Shown here piece after piece: positions 1 to 6,403 of a DNA stretch of 8,419 nt; the stretch's first letter is position 1, and each line of letters starts with the position of its first letter. Both the position numbers and the translations under genes were made by a program. The notes under the pieces are model-generated. The model had not been told where the DNA came from. It searched no databases and saw only the letters and a list, made by a program, of their open reading frames with translations. The stretch spans positions 1-8,419 of the forward strand of contig SKOL01000626.1 of NCBI GenBank assembly GCA_007120055.1, written 5' to 3'. The stretch is from Anaerobacillus sp. (lineage in GTDB: Bacteria > Bacillota > Bacilli > Bacillales_H > Anaerobacillaceae).

Positions 1-317
1 GTGGAGAACGTGATTTTTTCCTCATATCGTTAAAAGCAGGTGGCACAGGGCTTAACTTGACAGGTGCCGATACGGTGATCCTTTATGACCTTTGGTGGAA
101 CCCGGCTGTTGAAGAGCAAGCAGCCGACCGCGCCCATCGCATCGGACAAACGAATGATGTACAAGTGATTAAGCTCGTTACCAAAGGAACGATTGAAGAA
201 AAAATCAATGAACTACAAGAAAAGAAAAGAGATTTAATCGAAGAAATTATCGATCCTCACGAAGAACGAACTCCTACATTAACGGATGAGGACATCCGAG
301 AGATATTGATGGTTTGA
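1..317 (+). CDS. SNF2-family DEAD/DEAH-box helicase, C-terminal end (5' truncated by window)
   Basis: The reading frame is open from base 3 to the TGA at 315-317, giving about 104 residues, and it enters from outside the window. It contains two hallmark helicase motifs of the SNF2/Swi2 superfamily 2 ATPases: motif V ([18 protein letters not shown]) followed by the conserved [20 protein letters not shown] stretch, whose DRAHRIGQ part is motif VI with the arginine finger region. A charged tail with TIEEKI and a Lys/Glu-rich helix follows, as is usual at the end of bacterial SNF2 proteins. Such proteins are ATP-driven DNA translocases; many bacterial members sit next to RNA polymerase-linked or DNA repair functions, but the role of this one is not shown here. 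A TTG at 57 could be mistaken for a start, but the conserved motif begins upstream of it. A terminator follows 27 bases after the stop, so this gene ends its transcription unit. Confidence 0.93.
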   Translation, partial: GERDFFLISLKAGGTGLNLTGADTVILYDLWWNPAVEEQAADRAHRIGQTNDVQVIKLVTKGTIEEKINELQEKKRDLIEEIIDPHEERTPTLTDEDIREILMV

Positions 318-343
318 TGAGTCGAAATGACTTACAACCATTG

Positions 344-385
344 TAAAGGGAACGTTGAATTGGCCAACGTTCCCTTTATTCATTT
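344..385 (+). terminator. Rho-independent terminator after the helicase gene
   Basis: AAAGGGAACGTTG (345-357) pairs perfectly with CAACGTTCCCTTT (365-377) across a 7-base loop, and T344/A378 extends the stem. A T-rich stretch (TTTATTCATTTT) follows. It separates the helicase gene from the sigma-factor operon. Confidence 0.85.
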
Positions 386-405
386 TAAAATTTTTTAAAA
401 AAGTA

Positions 406-431
406 AAACGATTCTCAATATCTGATAGTCT
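406..431 (+). promoter_or_regulatory. Possible ECF-type promoter upstream of the sigma factor
   Basis: AAAAC at 405-409 followed 17 bases later by AGTCT at 427-431 resembles the AAC ... CGTC pattern used by Bacillus ECF sigma factors, which often transcribe their own operon. The match is partial (the -10 lacks the C of CGTC), so autoregulation is an inference only. No clear sigma-A promoter was seen in the same gap. Confidence 0.3.
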
Positions 432-477
432 AATAAATAGATAGAGAAAACAACAAAGGTTTGGAGGAGGGGAAAAG

Positions 478-987
478 GTGAGTAAAGAGTTTCTTGTCAA
501 AAAAGCGAAAAAAGGAGACGATCAAGCTTTTTACGAACTGATGATGGCACATAAAGAGCAATTGTACCGAATTGCTTTTTCATATTTAAAAAATGATACA
601 GATTCTCTAGAAGCTATTCAAGAGGTAACCTTTCGAGCGTTTAAGCAGATTAAAAAATTAAAGAAAACGAGCTACTTTTCTACGTGGTTGATCCGAATTT
701 TAATTAATTATTGTATCGATGAACTGAAACGAAAGCAAAAAGTAGTCGTTGAACTCCAAGAACAGAAAACCGAACAAGAGCCGGAGTCAAGAATTGCTAT
801 TGAGACAGCTGTCTCCCAGTTAAAACCACATTTCCAACACGTCATCCATTTAAGGTATTTCCAAGACTTAACCATCCCTGAAATAGCACTAATTTTGGAA
901 AAACCAGAAGGGACGATCAAAACATGGCTTCATAAGGCACTCCTTGAAATGAAAACGATGATGAATAAGGAGGATTATTATGTTTGA
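478..987 (+). CDS. ECF-type sigma-70 family RNA polymerase sigma factor
   Basis: 169 residues from a GTG start placed 6 bases after a very strong ribosome site (GGAGGAGGGG, 463-472). Region 2 covers roughly residues 13-85: it has the helix with SYLKND and the SLEAIQEV segment that matches the conserved D-A-x-x-x-x-Q-E core-binding motif, then the region 2.3/2.4 piece YFSTWLIRILINYCIDELKRK. A short charged linker (about 86-106) leads to region 4, about residues 107-160, with a helix-turn-helix (LTIPEIALILEKPEGTIKTWLHKAL). Regions 1 and 3 are absent, as in ECF factors, and length is normal for the group. The protein would direct RNA polymerase to stress or envelope-response promoters. Its end overlaps the next gene by 8 bases, and the next product is a membrane protein with the features of an anti-sigma factor, so it is probably held inactive at the membrane until a signal arrives. 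It resembles the SigV/SigW-like group; the exact subgroup cannot be assigned by eye. Confidence 0.92.
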   Translation: MSKEFLVKKAKKGDDQAFYELMMAHKEQLYRIAFSYLKNDTDSLEAIQEVTFRAFKQIKKLKKTSYFSTWLIRILINYCIDELKRKQKVVVELQEQKTEQEPESRIAIETAVSQLKPHFQHVIHLRYFQDLTIPEIALILEKPEGTIKTWLHKALLEMKTMMNKEDYYV

Positions 988-2350
988 AAAAGAAGAAAAA
1001 CAGCTAAATAATTATAAGCAAAATATTGATAATCAACCTCTTCCATCTGCGCTTGATAACGCAATACAAAATGGTGTTTTAAAAGCAAAACGACATAATC
1101 AAAAAAAGAACTATTTGAAATGGTCAACGATCGCCGCCAGCATTTTACTTGTACTCATGTTATCAACGGTTCGAGTATCACCAACGGTTGCTAGTTTTGT
1201 CAGTCAATTTCCCGGAATGAATGGTATTGTTGAATTAATCCATTATGACAAAGGCTTGTCAGATGCTGTGGAAAATGACTATATCATAGAGTTAGATGTG
1301 TCAGATCTAAAAAATGGTATAGGGTTTACGATGGACGGAATGATCATTGATGAAACCCAAATGATACTGTTTTATACGATCGAAAATTTCACAAACAATA
1401 TTGATTCGGTAATACTAAATAGTTTAGAGCTTATTCCCGAAAATGGGATTTCAGGTTTAAATGCTGGAATAAGCTTCGGTACCCTTCATAGAGATTTATT
1501 AGAAAAAGGAAGTAGTCAAGGTAAGATTAATGTGAGTTTTTCTGAGGAAACGATTATTCCAGAGACGTTGACAGTTAAGGTTGGCTTTAAAATAGAGGAC
1601 GAATCAGGAAAGGAACTCTCTTTTCCAAATGAAGAATGGACGGTTTCTTTTGATATAGATCATAGTACATTCATTGGGCTAAAAAAAGAATATGACCTCA
1701 CTGAAACAGTCTTCTTTGCAGGTCAGGAGATTACTTTTAGTAACGTTGTCATCTACCCTACTAGAATGGTGATTGATGTTAAAATTGCCAAACAAAATTC
1801 GATGCATCTATTTAATTTTGAAGACTTGAAAATTACAAATGAAAAAGGGGAAGAGTGGTTGGCAACAACCAACGGAGTAATTGCCTCTAAAGCTAACGAT
1901 TATGAATGGAAGTTATACCTTGAAAGCAACTATTTCCATGAAGCAGAGGAACTTTATTTAGAAGCTTCGAATATTCGTGCATTACGTAAAGAAGAAGTAG
2001 AAGTTATAATTGATCTAAAAGAAAAAAGTATCGTAAACGGACCAGAAGGCTTATCCATTCAATCGTTACAATCACGCGGTCATAAACATCACGTTGAGCT
2101 ACTTTTAACAACTGAAGATGTATATGATAAAAATAGACATTATAATATTTTAAGCAATCACATGACTAATGAAAACGGTGATGAATACAGATTTGCAGAC
2201 GGGGTAGGCTCAAGTAAAATGGAGGACGAAAGCGAGCAAATCATCATGTTTTCCATCATTAATTTTGAAGGTGACTATCTCCACCTAACATTGTCTGATT
2301 ATCCTGCAAGAATTAAAGATAAAATGAGGATCGATCTTTTAAATCAGTAA
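980..2350 (+). CDS. Membrane-anchored anti-sigma factor, DUF4179/DUF5643-type
   Basis: 456 residues. The ATG at 980 lies inside the end of the sigma gene (overlap 980-987), with AAGGAGG at 967-973 as its ribosome site, which implies translational coupling. Residues 1-45 are hydrophilic and would face the cytoplasm and bind the sigma factor. Residues about 46-66 form one transmembrane helix (WSTIAASILLVLMLSTV). The segment after it (RVSPTVASFVSQFPGMNGIVELI, about 66-88) is typical of DUF4179 proteins, and the large remainder would lie outside the membrane. The part around residues 225-290, with QEITFSNVVIYPTRMVIDV, is like DUF5643. There is no zinc-binding HxxxCxxC motif, so it is not a ZAS-type anti-sigma. 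Role as a sensor and anti-sigma is inferred from gene order and architecture; the signal it detects is unknown. The C-terminal part is rich in beta-strand-like alternation and has no Cys. A terminator follows 36 bases downstream. Confidence 0.85.
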   Translation: MFEKEEKQLNNYKQNIDNQPLPSALDNAIQNGVLKAKRHNQKKNYLKWSTIAASILLVLMLSTVRVSPTVASFVSQFPGMNGIVELIHYDKGLSDAVENDYIIELDVSDLKNGIGFTMDGMIIDETQMILFYTIENFTNNIDSVILNSLELIPENGISGLNAGISFGTLHRDLLEKGSSQGKINVSFSEETIIPETLTVKVGFKIEDESGKELSFPNEEWTVSFDIDHSTFIGLKKEYDLTETVFFAGQEITFSNVVIYPTRMVIDVKIAKQNSMHLFNFEDLKITNEKGEEWLATTNGVIASKANDYEWKLYLESNYFHEAEELYLEASNIRALRKEEVEVIIDLKEKSIVNGPEGLSIQSLQSRGHKHHVELLLTTEDVYDKNRHYNILSNHMTNENGDEYRFADGVGSSKMEDESEQIIMFSIINFEGDYLHLTLSDYPARIKDKMRIDLLNQ

Positions 2351-2386
2351 CCTACTTTTTGAAAAAGTACGAATAGAACTCGATAA

Positions 2387-2431
2387 AAAGAAGCTGGCCC
2401 TCAAAAGTTTAGGATCAGCTTCTTTCTCCTT
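2387..2431. terminator. Terminator between convergent operons, probably two-way
   Basis: AAAGAAGCTG (2387-2396) pairs perfectly with CAGCTTCTTT (2416-2425); inner CCT/AGG pairs extend the stem. A T-rich tract (TCTTTCTCCTTTT) follows on the plus strand and an A-rich run (ATAAAAAG) precedes it, giving a T-run when read on the minus strand. It lies between the anti-sigma gene and the convergent permease gene. A second small inverted repeat, TACTTTTT/AAAAAGTA, lies just upstream at 2353-2369. Confidence 0.8.
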
Positions 2432-2467
2432 TTGATAAAAATATTTTGCAAACACTTTAATTTAAAA

Positions 2468-4309
2468 CTAAAAAGGAAACATTAACGGCACCAATAAAAT
2501 CGCAATAATCGCGATTAATATTTGCAACGGAATCCCAACTTTTACGAAGTCCAAAAACGAGTATTTTCCTGCAGCCATGACCATCGCATTCGGCGGTGTC
2601 GCGACAGGTGTGGCAAACGCCATACTTGAAGAAAAGGCGACGGCCATCACCATCGGAAACGGACTAACGCCCATCTGTTCGGCAGTTAAAATCGCTACAG
2701 GAAACAATAAAACGGCGGTCGCTGTATTACTAATAAATTGGCTAAACAGTGAAGTGATCGCGTATAATCCTGCAAGAACCGCAATCGGACCAACCCCACC
2801 TAAACTTTGAATGAGACCTTCTGACATGAATGTGACTCCACCGGTGTTTTCTAACGCTGTCGCCATCGGAAGCATACAGGCGATAAGAATGACTGTTTGC
2901 CAATTGATCGACTGGTATGCTTGATCGGTTTGTCGAACACATCCGGTCAAAACCATAAATACTGCTGCAACGACAATCGCTACGACGGCTGGCACCCATT
3001 CTAAAACCATCGCAAGAAGCATTGCTAATAAGATGACCCCAGCAACCATACTTTTCTGAGTTTGATGGGCTAGGTCAGTTTCTTCGGCCGCTGATTTTAA
3101 GACGACGGTGTCATTTTTTTCAGCAGAGAGGAGGTTAATGTCTTTCCACTTCCCATGGACGAGTATGGAATCCCCATATAGCAATGTTTCGTCTTCGTTA
3201 AACCTTCTCGCCTCACTGAATTGGTGCTTCAAAGCTAAAACCGTTAAACCATATTTTTCTCTAAAATTCACTTGTTGAATTGTCTGATTAATTAACCGTG
3301 ATTGTGGTGTTAAAATCACTTCTGCTAAATGAGCTTCTTCTAATTGTTGATTTCCTTTTTGTAAAATTAGACCGGTGTCAGCGACTAATTTTTTCACGGC
3401 ATCTTCTTCACCATAAATAAGAAAAATATCGTCTGCTTCAATGACATAACTCGGTTCAATCGTTATCCGTTGTGTTTGTAAACGTCCAGTAATTCTTGTT
3501 AAAGGAGTGGCTTCTTTTTTTATCACTTCTAACATGGTGATTTGATATGTACTAGGTAATCTTAGTTCTTTTATTGAAGACCCGACGAGTTCGCTATTTG
3601 GGGGTGTTTTAACAGCAAAAATTTGATTCGTCACTCCGTATTGCTCGACGAGTTCTTCTGCATCAAATTTCTCTGTAGTACCTGTTTTATTTTCGATAGG
3701 TTGATCGAGCATTTTTCGACCTACAAACCATAAATAAAGAATACCCGTCGCCAGCATCGCTAGACCAATCGGGGTGAACGCGAAAAAAGATAGGGCGCCA
3801 TAGCCTGAGTCGTGTAAACTTTGACTTGCGACTAAATTTGGTGCGGTACCAATTAACGTTAAAGCGCCTCCCATACTACTTGCAAAAGCCATCGGGATCA
3901 AAAGCTTTCCTGGATGGAGCTGCATTTGCCGACACAAACTAACGACGATCGGAAGAAGAATCGCCACCGTTCCTGTGTTACTAATAAAACCACTTAAGAC
4001 CGCGACTAAAACGAGCATAAAAAGCGTTAACTTCAATTCGCTGTTGCCTGTTTTTTTTACGAGTAAATCACCCGCTTTTTGGGCTAGTCCACTTTGAAAA
4101 ACCCCTTCGCCGACGATAAACAAAGCAGCAACCATAATCACAACACTATTGGAAAAACCTGCGAACGCTTCACCAACTGTAATAAGTCCGGTTAACAATA
4201 AAGCTAGCAACGCATTAACAGCGACTAAATCTGCGCGAAACCGCGGCACTAAAAAACAAATCGTCGTTATAATTAAAATCACAAACACCAACTGCATATC
4301 TGAAATCAT
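2468..4309 (-). CDS. SLC13/DASS-type anion permease with two internal RCK_C (TrkA_C) domains
   Basis: A polytopic membrane protein of 613 residues from the ATG at 4309. I prefer this start because AAAGGA on the minus strand (plus 4319-4324) lies 9 bases upstream; a TTG at 4330 in the same frame would add 7 residues but lacks a ribosome site. The two halves are related: each carries a re-entrant-loop motif, ISNTGT (about 109-114) and ISNTAT (about 526-531), and a following proline-rich motif, GTAPN (154-158) and ATPPN (570-574). These paired SNT and PN motifs are diagnostic of the divalent anion/sodium symporter (SLC13, ArsB/NhaD-like) superfamily. Between the halves lies a hydrophilic loop (about 205-415) with two RCK_C-like domains, at about 229-315 and 326-398, each ending in a typical D-x-I/S-L/F-x-V/I-x-G strand (ADDIFLIYGE; YGDSILVHGK). 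Known proteins with this layout include sulfate transporters of cyanobacteria and algae; the substrate here (sulfate, dicarboxylate or another anion) is not determined. The gene stands alone and converges with the sigma operon. Confidence 0.9.
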   Translation of the reverse strand: MISDMQLVFVILIITTICFLVPRFRADLVAVNALLALLLTGLITVGEAFAGFSNSVVIMVAALFIVGEGVFQSGLAQKAGDLLVKKTGNSELKLTLFMLVLVAVLSGFISNTGTVAILLPIVVSLCRQMQLHPGKLLIPMAFASSMGGALTLIGTAPNLVASQSLHDSGYGALSFFAFTPIGLAMLATGILYLWFVGRKMLDQPIENKTGTTEKFDAEELVEQYGVTNQIFAVKTPPNSELVGSSIKELRLPSTYQITMLEVIKKEATPLTRITGRLQTQRITIEPSYVIEADDIFLIYGEEDAVKKLVADTGLILQKGNQQLEEAHLAEVILTPQSRLINQTIQQVNFREKYGLTVLALKHQFSEARRFNEDETLLYGDSILVHGKWKDINLLSAEKNDTVVLKSAAEETDLAHQTQKSMVAGVILLAMLLAMVLEWVPAVVAIVVAAVFMVLTGCVRQTDQAYQSINWQTVILIACMLPMATALENTGGVTFMSEGLIQSLGGVGPIAVLAGLYAITSLFSQFISNTATAVLLFPVAILTAEQMGVSPFPMVMAVAFSSSMAFATPVATPPNAMVMAAGKYSFLDFVKVGIPLQILIAIIAILLVPLMFPF

Positions 4310-4345
4310 ATCACTGTATCCTTTCAACAACTTCTATATTAAAAA

Positions 4346-4384
4346 ATTATATGTGAACTTACTGACTTAGTATTTTTCGGTCAA
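4346..4384 (-). promoter_or_regulatory. Possible promoter of the permease gene
   Basis: On the minus strand TTGACC (4384-4379) is followed 17 bases later by TAAGTT (4361-4356), a weak sigma-A-like pair. A perfect TATAAT (4351-4346) lies a little closer to the gene but has no good -35 at the right distance. Only the general position is supported. Confidence 0.3.
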
Positions 4385-4549
4385 ACGACTACGATATTAA
4401 AAAGCCGACATATGTTCTTAAAGTGCACGGATGTCTACTGGATTATTCTTCATTAAAGAACAAAATGTAACTGACTTGTTATGTTAAAATTATAATTATA
4501 GGAACCTATCGAAATATTAGAAATTATCAACTGAAAAATGGTGCAGTGT
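4385..4549. other. Non-coding gap with an AT-rich promoter-like patch
   Basis: No gene is supported on either strand. A perfect TATAAT at 4491-4496 lies in an AT-rich patch and could serve as a -10 for the downstream leader and relic, but no convincing -35 lies 16-18 bases upstream. Nothing else was recognised. Confidence 0.4.
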
Positions 4550-4590
4550 GACGTAGCTGTATCCGTAGTCAAAACTACGTCGAGGTTTTT
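4550..4590 (+). promoter_or_regulatory. Leader hairpin with two competing pairings and a T-run
   Basis: CTACGTC (4575-4581) can pair with GACGTAG (4550-4556), a 7-bp stem. Alternatively ACTACG (4574-4579) can pair with CGTAGT (4564-4569), a 6-bp stem with a CAAA loop. The two pairings exclude each other. GAGG and then TTTTT (4586-4590) follow, and a strong ribosome site comes 17 bases later. This could be an attenuator or simply a weak terminator with alternative folds. Confidence 0.35.
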
Positions 4591-4618
4591 GTAAACGAGA
4601 GAGAAAGAGGAGGTTTAC

Positions 4619-4899
4619 ATGTTTCAATTATGGAGAAAGCAAATAGAAACAAAACAACATTGATTGACGTACAGGAATTACAGTTTCTGTAAAATCCGTA
4701 CGTTAAAAAGCCGATTGGTGCACATGATTTACAGTATTTGTCAAGTTTCTCCTCATCACTTTGTTGCACCGTCCCCCTTACTGTACAATATCTATCTTCA
4801 ATTAACGATAAGCGTTACTGGAATAGCGACAGTGACGATTTTGTTTCTGTATTGAATAGAGCCGGGGGAATTATTGTGTTTAGTAAGGTGAAACATTAG
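4619..4899 (+). pseudogene. Relic of a small gene of unknown function, interrupted by an in-frame TAA
   Basis: An excellent ribosome site (GAGGAGG, 4607-4613) precedes an ATG at 4619 by 5 bases. That frame encodes only 14 residues (MFQLWRKQIETKQH) before TGA. The frame one base back is open far longer: from an ATG at 4630 it reads MEKANRNKTTLIDVQELQFL, hits one TAA at 4690-4692, then continues without a stop for 68 residues to TAG at 4897, including PYVKKPIGAHDLQYLSS and ending RAGGIIVFSKVKH. The amino acid mix after the stop looks like real protein. I read this as a gene of about 90 codons that suffered a small frameshift near its start plus a nonsense change. I do not recognise the family. 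A strong hairpin (4664-4706) covers the stop codon. Alternatives are a genuine 14-residue leader peptide, or non-coding DNA that is open by chance. Confidence 0.42.
4664..4706. repeat. Imperfect palindrome / hairpin, 17-base arms plus flanking pairs
   Basis: ACGTACAGGAATTACAG (4667-4683) pairs with CTGTAAAATCCGTACGT (4687-4703) with only three mismatches and one G-T pair across a TTT loop; two A-T pairs and one G-T pair extend the base to 4664/4706. AAAAAG follows, not a T-run, so on the plus strand it is not a standard terminator. It overlaps the interrupted reading frame. Confidence 0.6.
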
Positions 4900-4925
4900 G
4901 TAAACCGATACCTTGTGAAATGATA

Positions 4926-4960
4926 CACTTACACTAACGCTTCCATTAGCAGAACAAGTT
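4926..4960. repeat. Degenerate gene-flanking repeat, copy 1 (weak)
   Basis: CACTAACG...ATTAGCAGAACAAG resembles the motifs at 5725-5755, 6321-6356 and 6921-6949 (shared pattern TAAACTAACG, then ACAAG about 8-14 bases later). It lies about 90 bases before the small protein/retropepsin pair. Similarity is modest and judged by eye. Confidence 0.3.
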
Positions 4961-5051
4961 TGTCTTTTTTTAACTAAAAGATGCGGGTAAAATATATAAA
5001 ATTCAGAAAGTGGATGGTAAAATAATATTAAATAGGAAGGTGGTGTTTGGT

Positions 5052-5312
5052 GTGAAATGGTCCGAAGTTAGAAAGTTATACCCTAATCAATTTGTAAAAT
5101 TAAAATCGTTATCTTCTTATATCAAAGACGGGCAAGAAATTATAGATGATATGGCTGTGATATCACCTGTACCAGATGAAATGGCAACCAAGGAACTATT
5201 GAAATCAAAAGGTGATGAATTAGTCTATCATACAATACATGAGAATATTGTACTTGAAATTCGTCAAGATGTAGGGTTTAGGAGATTTGACTACAATGAA
5301 AATCAAATATAA
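5052..5312 (+). CDS. Small conserved-looking hypothetical protein paired with a retropepsin-like gene
   Basis: 86 residues from the GTG at 5052 (KWSEVRKLYPNQFVKL...). I chose this start because AGGAAGGTGG (5034-5043) lies 8 bases upstream; a GTG at 5010 in the same frame would add 14 residues but has no ribosome site. The protein is soluble with no membrane segment and no Cys. It is rich in charged residues and has a WSEVRKLYPNQ opening and a KSKGDELVYHT central stretch. I do not recognise a catalytic motif. From memory, small proteins of this type (W-S-E-V-R-x-x-Y-P-x-x-F opening) occur in Bacillaceae next to aspartic-protease-like genes, but I cannot check this. The next gene begins 17 bases before this one ends, so the two are probably translated together. 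Function unknown; a partner or substrate of the protease is possible. Confidence 0.75.
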   Translation: MKWSEVRKLYPNQFVKLKSLSSYIKDGQEIIDDMAVISPVPDEMATKELLKSKGDELVYHTIHENIVLEIRQDVGFRRFDYNENQI

Positions 5313-5676
5313 ATATGGATTACTTTTAGTTGATATTAGTTTAACGTTCAAAGGAAAAAGCATAGCAATTGAGAATATGGTGGTAGATACAGGGGCAGCT
5401 AGAACACTTATTTCACAGAATGTTGTAGAAGAGATTGGTCTAGGAGTTGATTTACAGGATAGAATTGTCACTTATTATGGAATTGGCGGAAAAGAGCACG
5501 CTTTTAGGAAACGAGTAGACCTAATTCAAATTGGTGAATTTACAGCAAAAGAAGTGGAGCTAGATTTTAATGATTTTGGATATGATGATATCAATGGGTT
5601 ACTAGGGTTAGATTTGTTGATGAAAGCAGGCTACATTATTGATTTGTCAAATCTACAAATGAATAAAAGCAACTAA
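5296..5676 (+). CDS. Retropepsin-like aspartic protease family protein
   Basis: 126 residues from the ATG at 5296, which has GGAG (5281-5284) 11 bases upstream; a TTG at 5287 in frame is too close to that site. The catalytic-type motif VVDTGAA lies at residues 29-35 (Asp31, Thr32, Gly33), following a strand-rich N-terminus, and is followed by a hydrophobic LISQNVVEEIG segment. A flap-like GIGGKEHAF lies at 62-70, and INGLLGLDLL at 99-108 matches the second conserved I-x-G-x-x-G-x-D/N-x-L element of single-domain retropepsin-like proteins. As in retroviral proteases, one domain carries one Asp, so activity would need a homodimer. No signal peptide or membrane segment is seen, so it should act in the cytoplasm. 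Substrate unknown. It forms an overlapping pair with the upstream small gene, and a terminator follows directly. Whether it is an active protease is inferred from the motifs only. Confidence 0.85.
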   Translation: MKIKYKYGLLLVDISLTFKGKSIAIENMVVDTGAARTLISQNVVEEIGLGVDLQDRIVTYYGIGGKEHAFRKRVDLIQIGEFTAKEVELDFNDFGYDDINGLLGLDLLMKAGYIIDLSNLQMNKSN

Positions 5677-5713
5677 GGGACCTATGATATTGTTTAGATA
5701 TTGGGTCCTTTTT
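5675..5713 (+). terminator. Terminator of the small protein/retropepsin operon
   Basis: AAGGGACCTA (5675-5684) pairs with TGGGTCCTTT (5702-5711) with two G-T pairs, and the T-run TTTTT (5709-5713) follows. The stem begins within the stop codon of the retropepsin gene. Confidence 0.75.
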
Positions 5714-5724
5714 ATGTTGATTTT

Positions 5725-5755
5725 GTTAAACTAACGGTGAGGTGTGACAAGTTCT
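5725..5755. repeat. Degenerate gene-flanking repeat, copy 2 (weak)
   Basis: GTTAAACTAACGGTGAGG then GACAAGTTCTG. It lies just after the retropepsin terminator and resembles the motifs at 4926-4960, 6321-6356 and 6921-6949. Confidence 0.3.
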
Positions 5756-5800
5756 GTAATAAGCGTTTCTAACGTGAAATACAGGTCAAGGAGGGCTAGA

Positions 5801-5887
5801 ATGGGATTTTTATATTACTTAAATTTGTACTGGCACTTTATCGTAGTACTTATATCGGTTATGTTTCTAAGTGGTGTAATAAGTTAG
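5801..5887 (+). CDS. Possible 28-residue hydrophobic peptide (alternative reading of the relic's start)
   Basis: Starts at ATG 5801 behind AAGGAGG with ideal spacing and ends at TAG 5885-5887. The peptide is almost wholly hydrophobic (residues 3-27, including HFIVVLISVMFLSGVI) and would span the membrane once. I think it is more likely the frameshifted front end of the longer disrupted gene, because the alternative frame stays open for over 500 bases, but a real small membrane peptide cannot be ruled out. Confidence 0.25.
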   Translation: MGFLYYLNLYWHFIVVLISVMFLSGVIS

Positions 5888-6315
5888 CTGTTGCCCCGCT
5901 TGAATTAATTACTGCCTTTCTTATATTTATGGACGACCATAAAACAACCCCAGAGGAAGCTGTTGAAGAAATTGTTACTGAATATTTAGAGGGGAAATAT
6001 GTGTACGGTTTAAACGAAGAGCAAGGATAACTAATAGATGAGTTGGTAGGTTCACATAAAGATTTTGAGTTCTTACCAGATATTGTTTGGAGCTTTGAAA
6101 TTTGGGAAGAAGGAGCTTATTTTGCTCAAAACACTCAAATTGTTACATTCGATATCCCAGAAAGTGAAGAGGTTCGTGCTCATGTGACAGTTACATTTTT
6201 TGGAACAGAAGATGAAGTATATACAGGGCGGATACTATTTCGCTTATCCCCAGATGAAGAAATAACATGGAGAGTAACAAGTGTTGCTATTTCGGAATTT
6301 GATAAAAATCACTAA
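5801..6315 (+). pseudogene. Disrupted gene of unknown function: one frameshift near the start and one in-frame TAA
   Basis: A strong ribosome site (AAGGAGG, 5788-5794) lies 6 bases before the ATG at 5801. That frame gives only 28 residues to TAG at 5885. One frame over, the sequence is open from 5800 to 6315 apart from a single TAA at 6028-6030, and it has no usable start of its own. Adding one base in the GGG or TTTTT run right after the ATG would join the start to IFILLKFVLALYRSTYIGY, then KLAVAPLELITAFLIF, then DDHKTTPEEAVEEIVTEYL and GKYVYGLNEEQG, then the TAA, then LIDELVGSHKDFEFLPDIV and on to the TAA at 6313. The whole would be about 171 residues with a hydrophobic N-terminal third and a soluble acidic remainder (WSFEIWEEGAYFAQ, VTVTFFGTEDEVYTGRILFRL). 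The last 90 residues alone (from TTG 6043) lack a ribosome site. I do not recognise the family. Alternatives are two separate genes, sequencing errors, or recoding. Confidence 0.7.
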
Positions 6316-6320
6316 CTTCG

Positions 6321-6356
6321 TATTAAACAAACGAGTGCGATAGCACAAGAAAGCTG
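6321..6356. repeat. Degenerate gene-flanking repeat, copy 3 (weak)
   Basis: TTAAACAAACGAGTGCGATAG then CACAAGAAAGCTG. It lies just after the stop of the disrupted gene and contains a small GTGC/GCAC dyad (6335-6346). It resembles the motifs at 4926-4960, 5725-5755 and 6921-6949. Confidence 0.3.
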
Positions 6357-6403
6357 GTTTTATTAGTTACATTAATTCGAAAATTCACCTAGGAGTGAAC
6401 GTT

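Noticed and set aside
2577..2810. Plus-strand open frame of 77 codons
   Set aside because: It lies opposite the permease gene, has no ribosome site, and its openness follows from the codon pattern of that gene.
4149..4370. Plus-strand open frame of 73 codons opposite the permease start
   Set aside because: Antisense to the well-supported permease 5' end, with no ribosome site or recognisable protein character.
4575..4769. Minus-strand open frame of 64 codons
   Set aside because: No ribosome site, Cys/Ser-rich random-looking product, and it overlaps hairpins and the more plausible plus-strand relic.
4958..4990. Sigma-B-type promoter (GTTTGT ... GGGTAA) before the small protein gene
   Set aside because: The 21-base spacing is far from the 12-15 bases expected for sigma-B.
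5220..5471. Minus-strand open frame of 83 codons
   Set aside because: Antisense to the retropepsin gene, whose DTGA motif is clear; no supporting signal.
6028..6030. Programmed stop-codon readthrough in the disrupted gene
   Set aside because: UAA is the least leaky stop, no known readthrough context is visible, and a second lesion (frameshift) is present, so decay is simpler.
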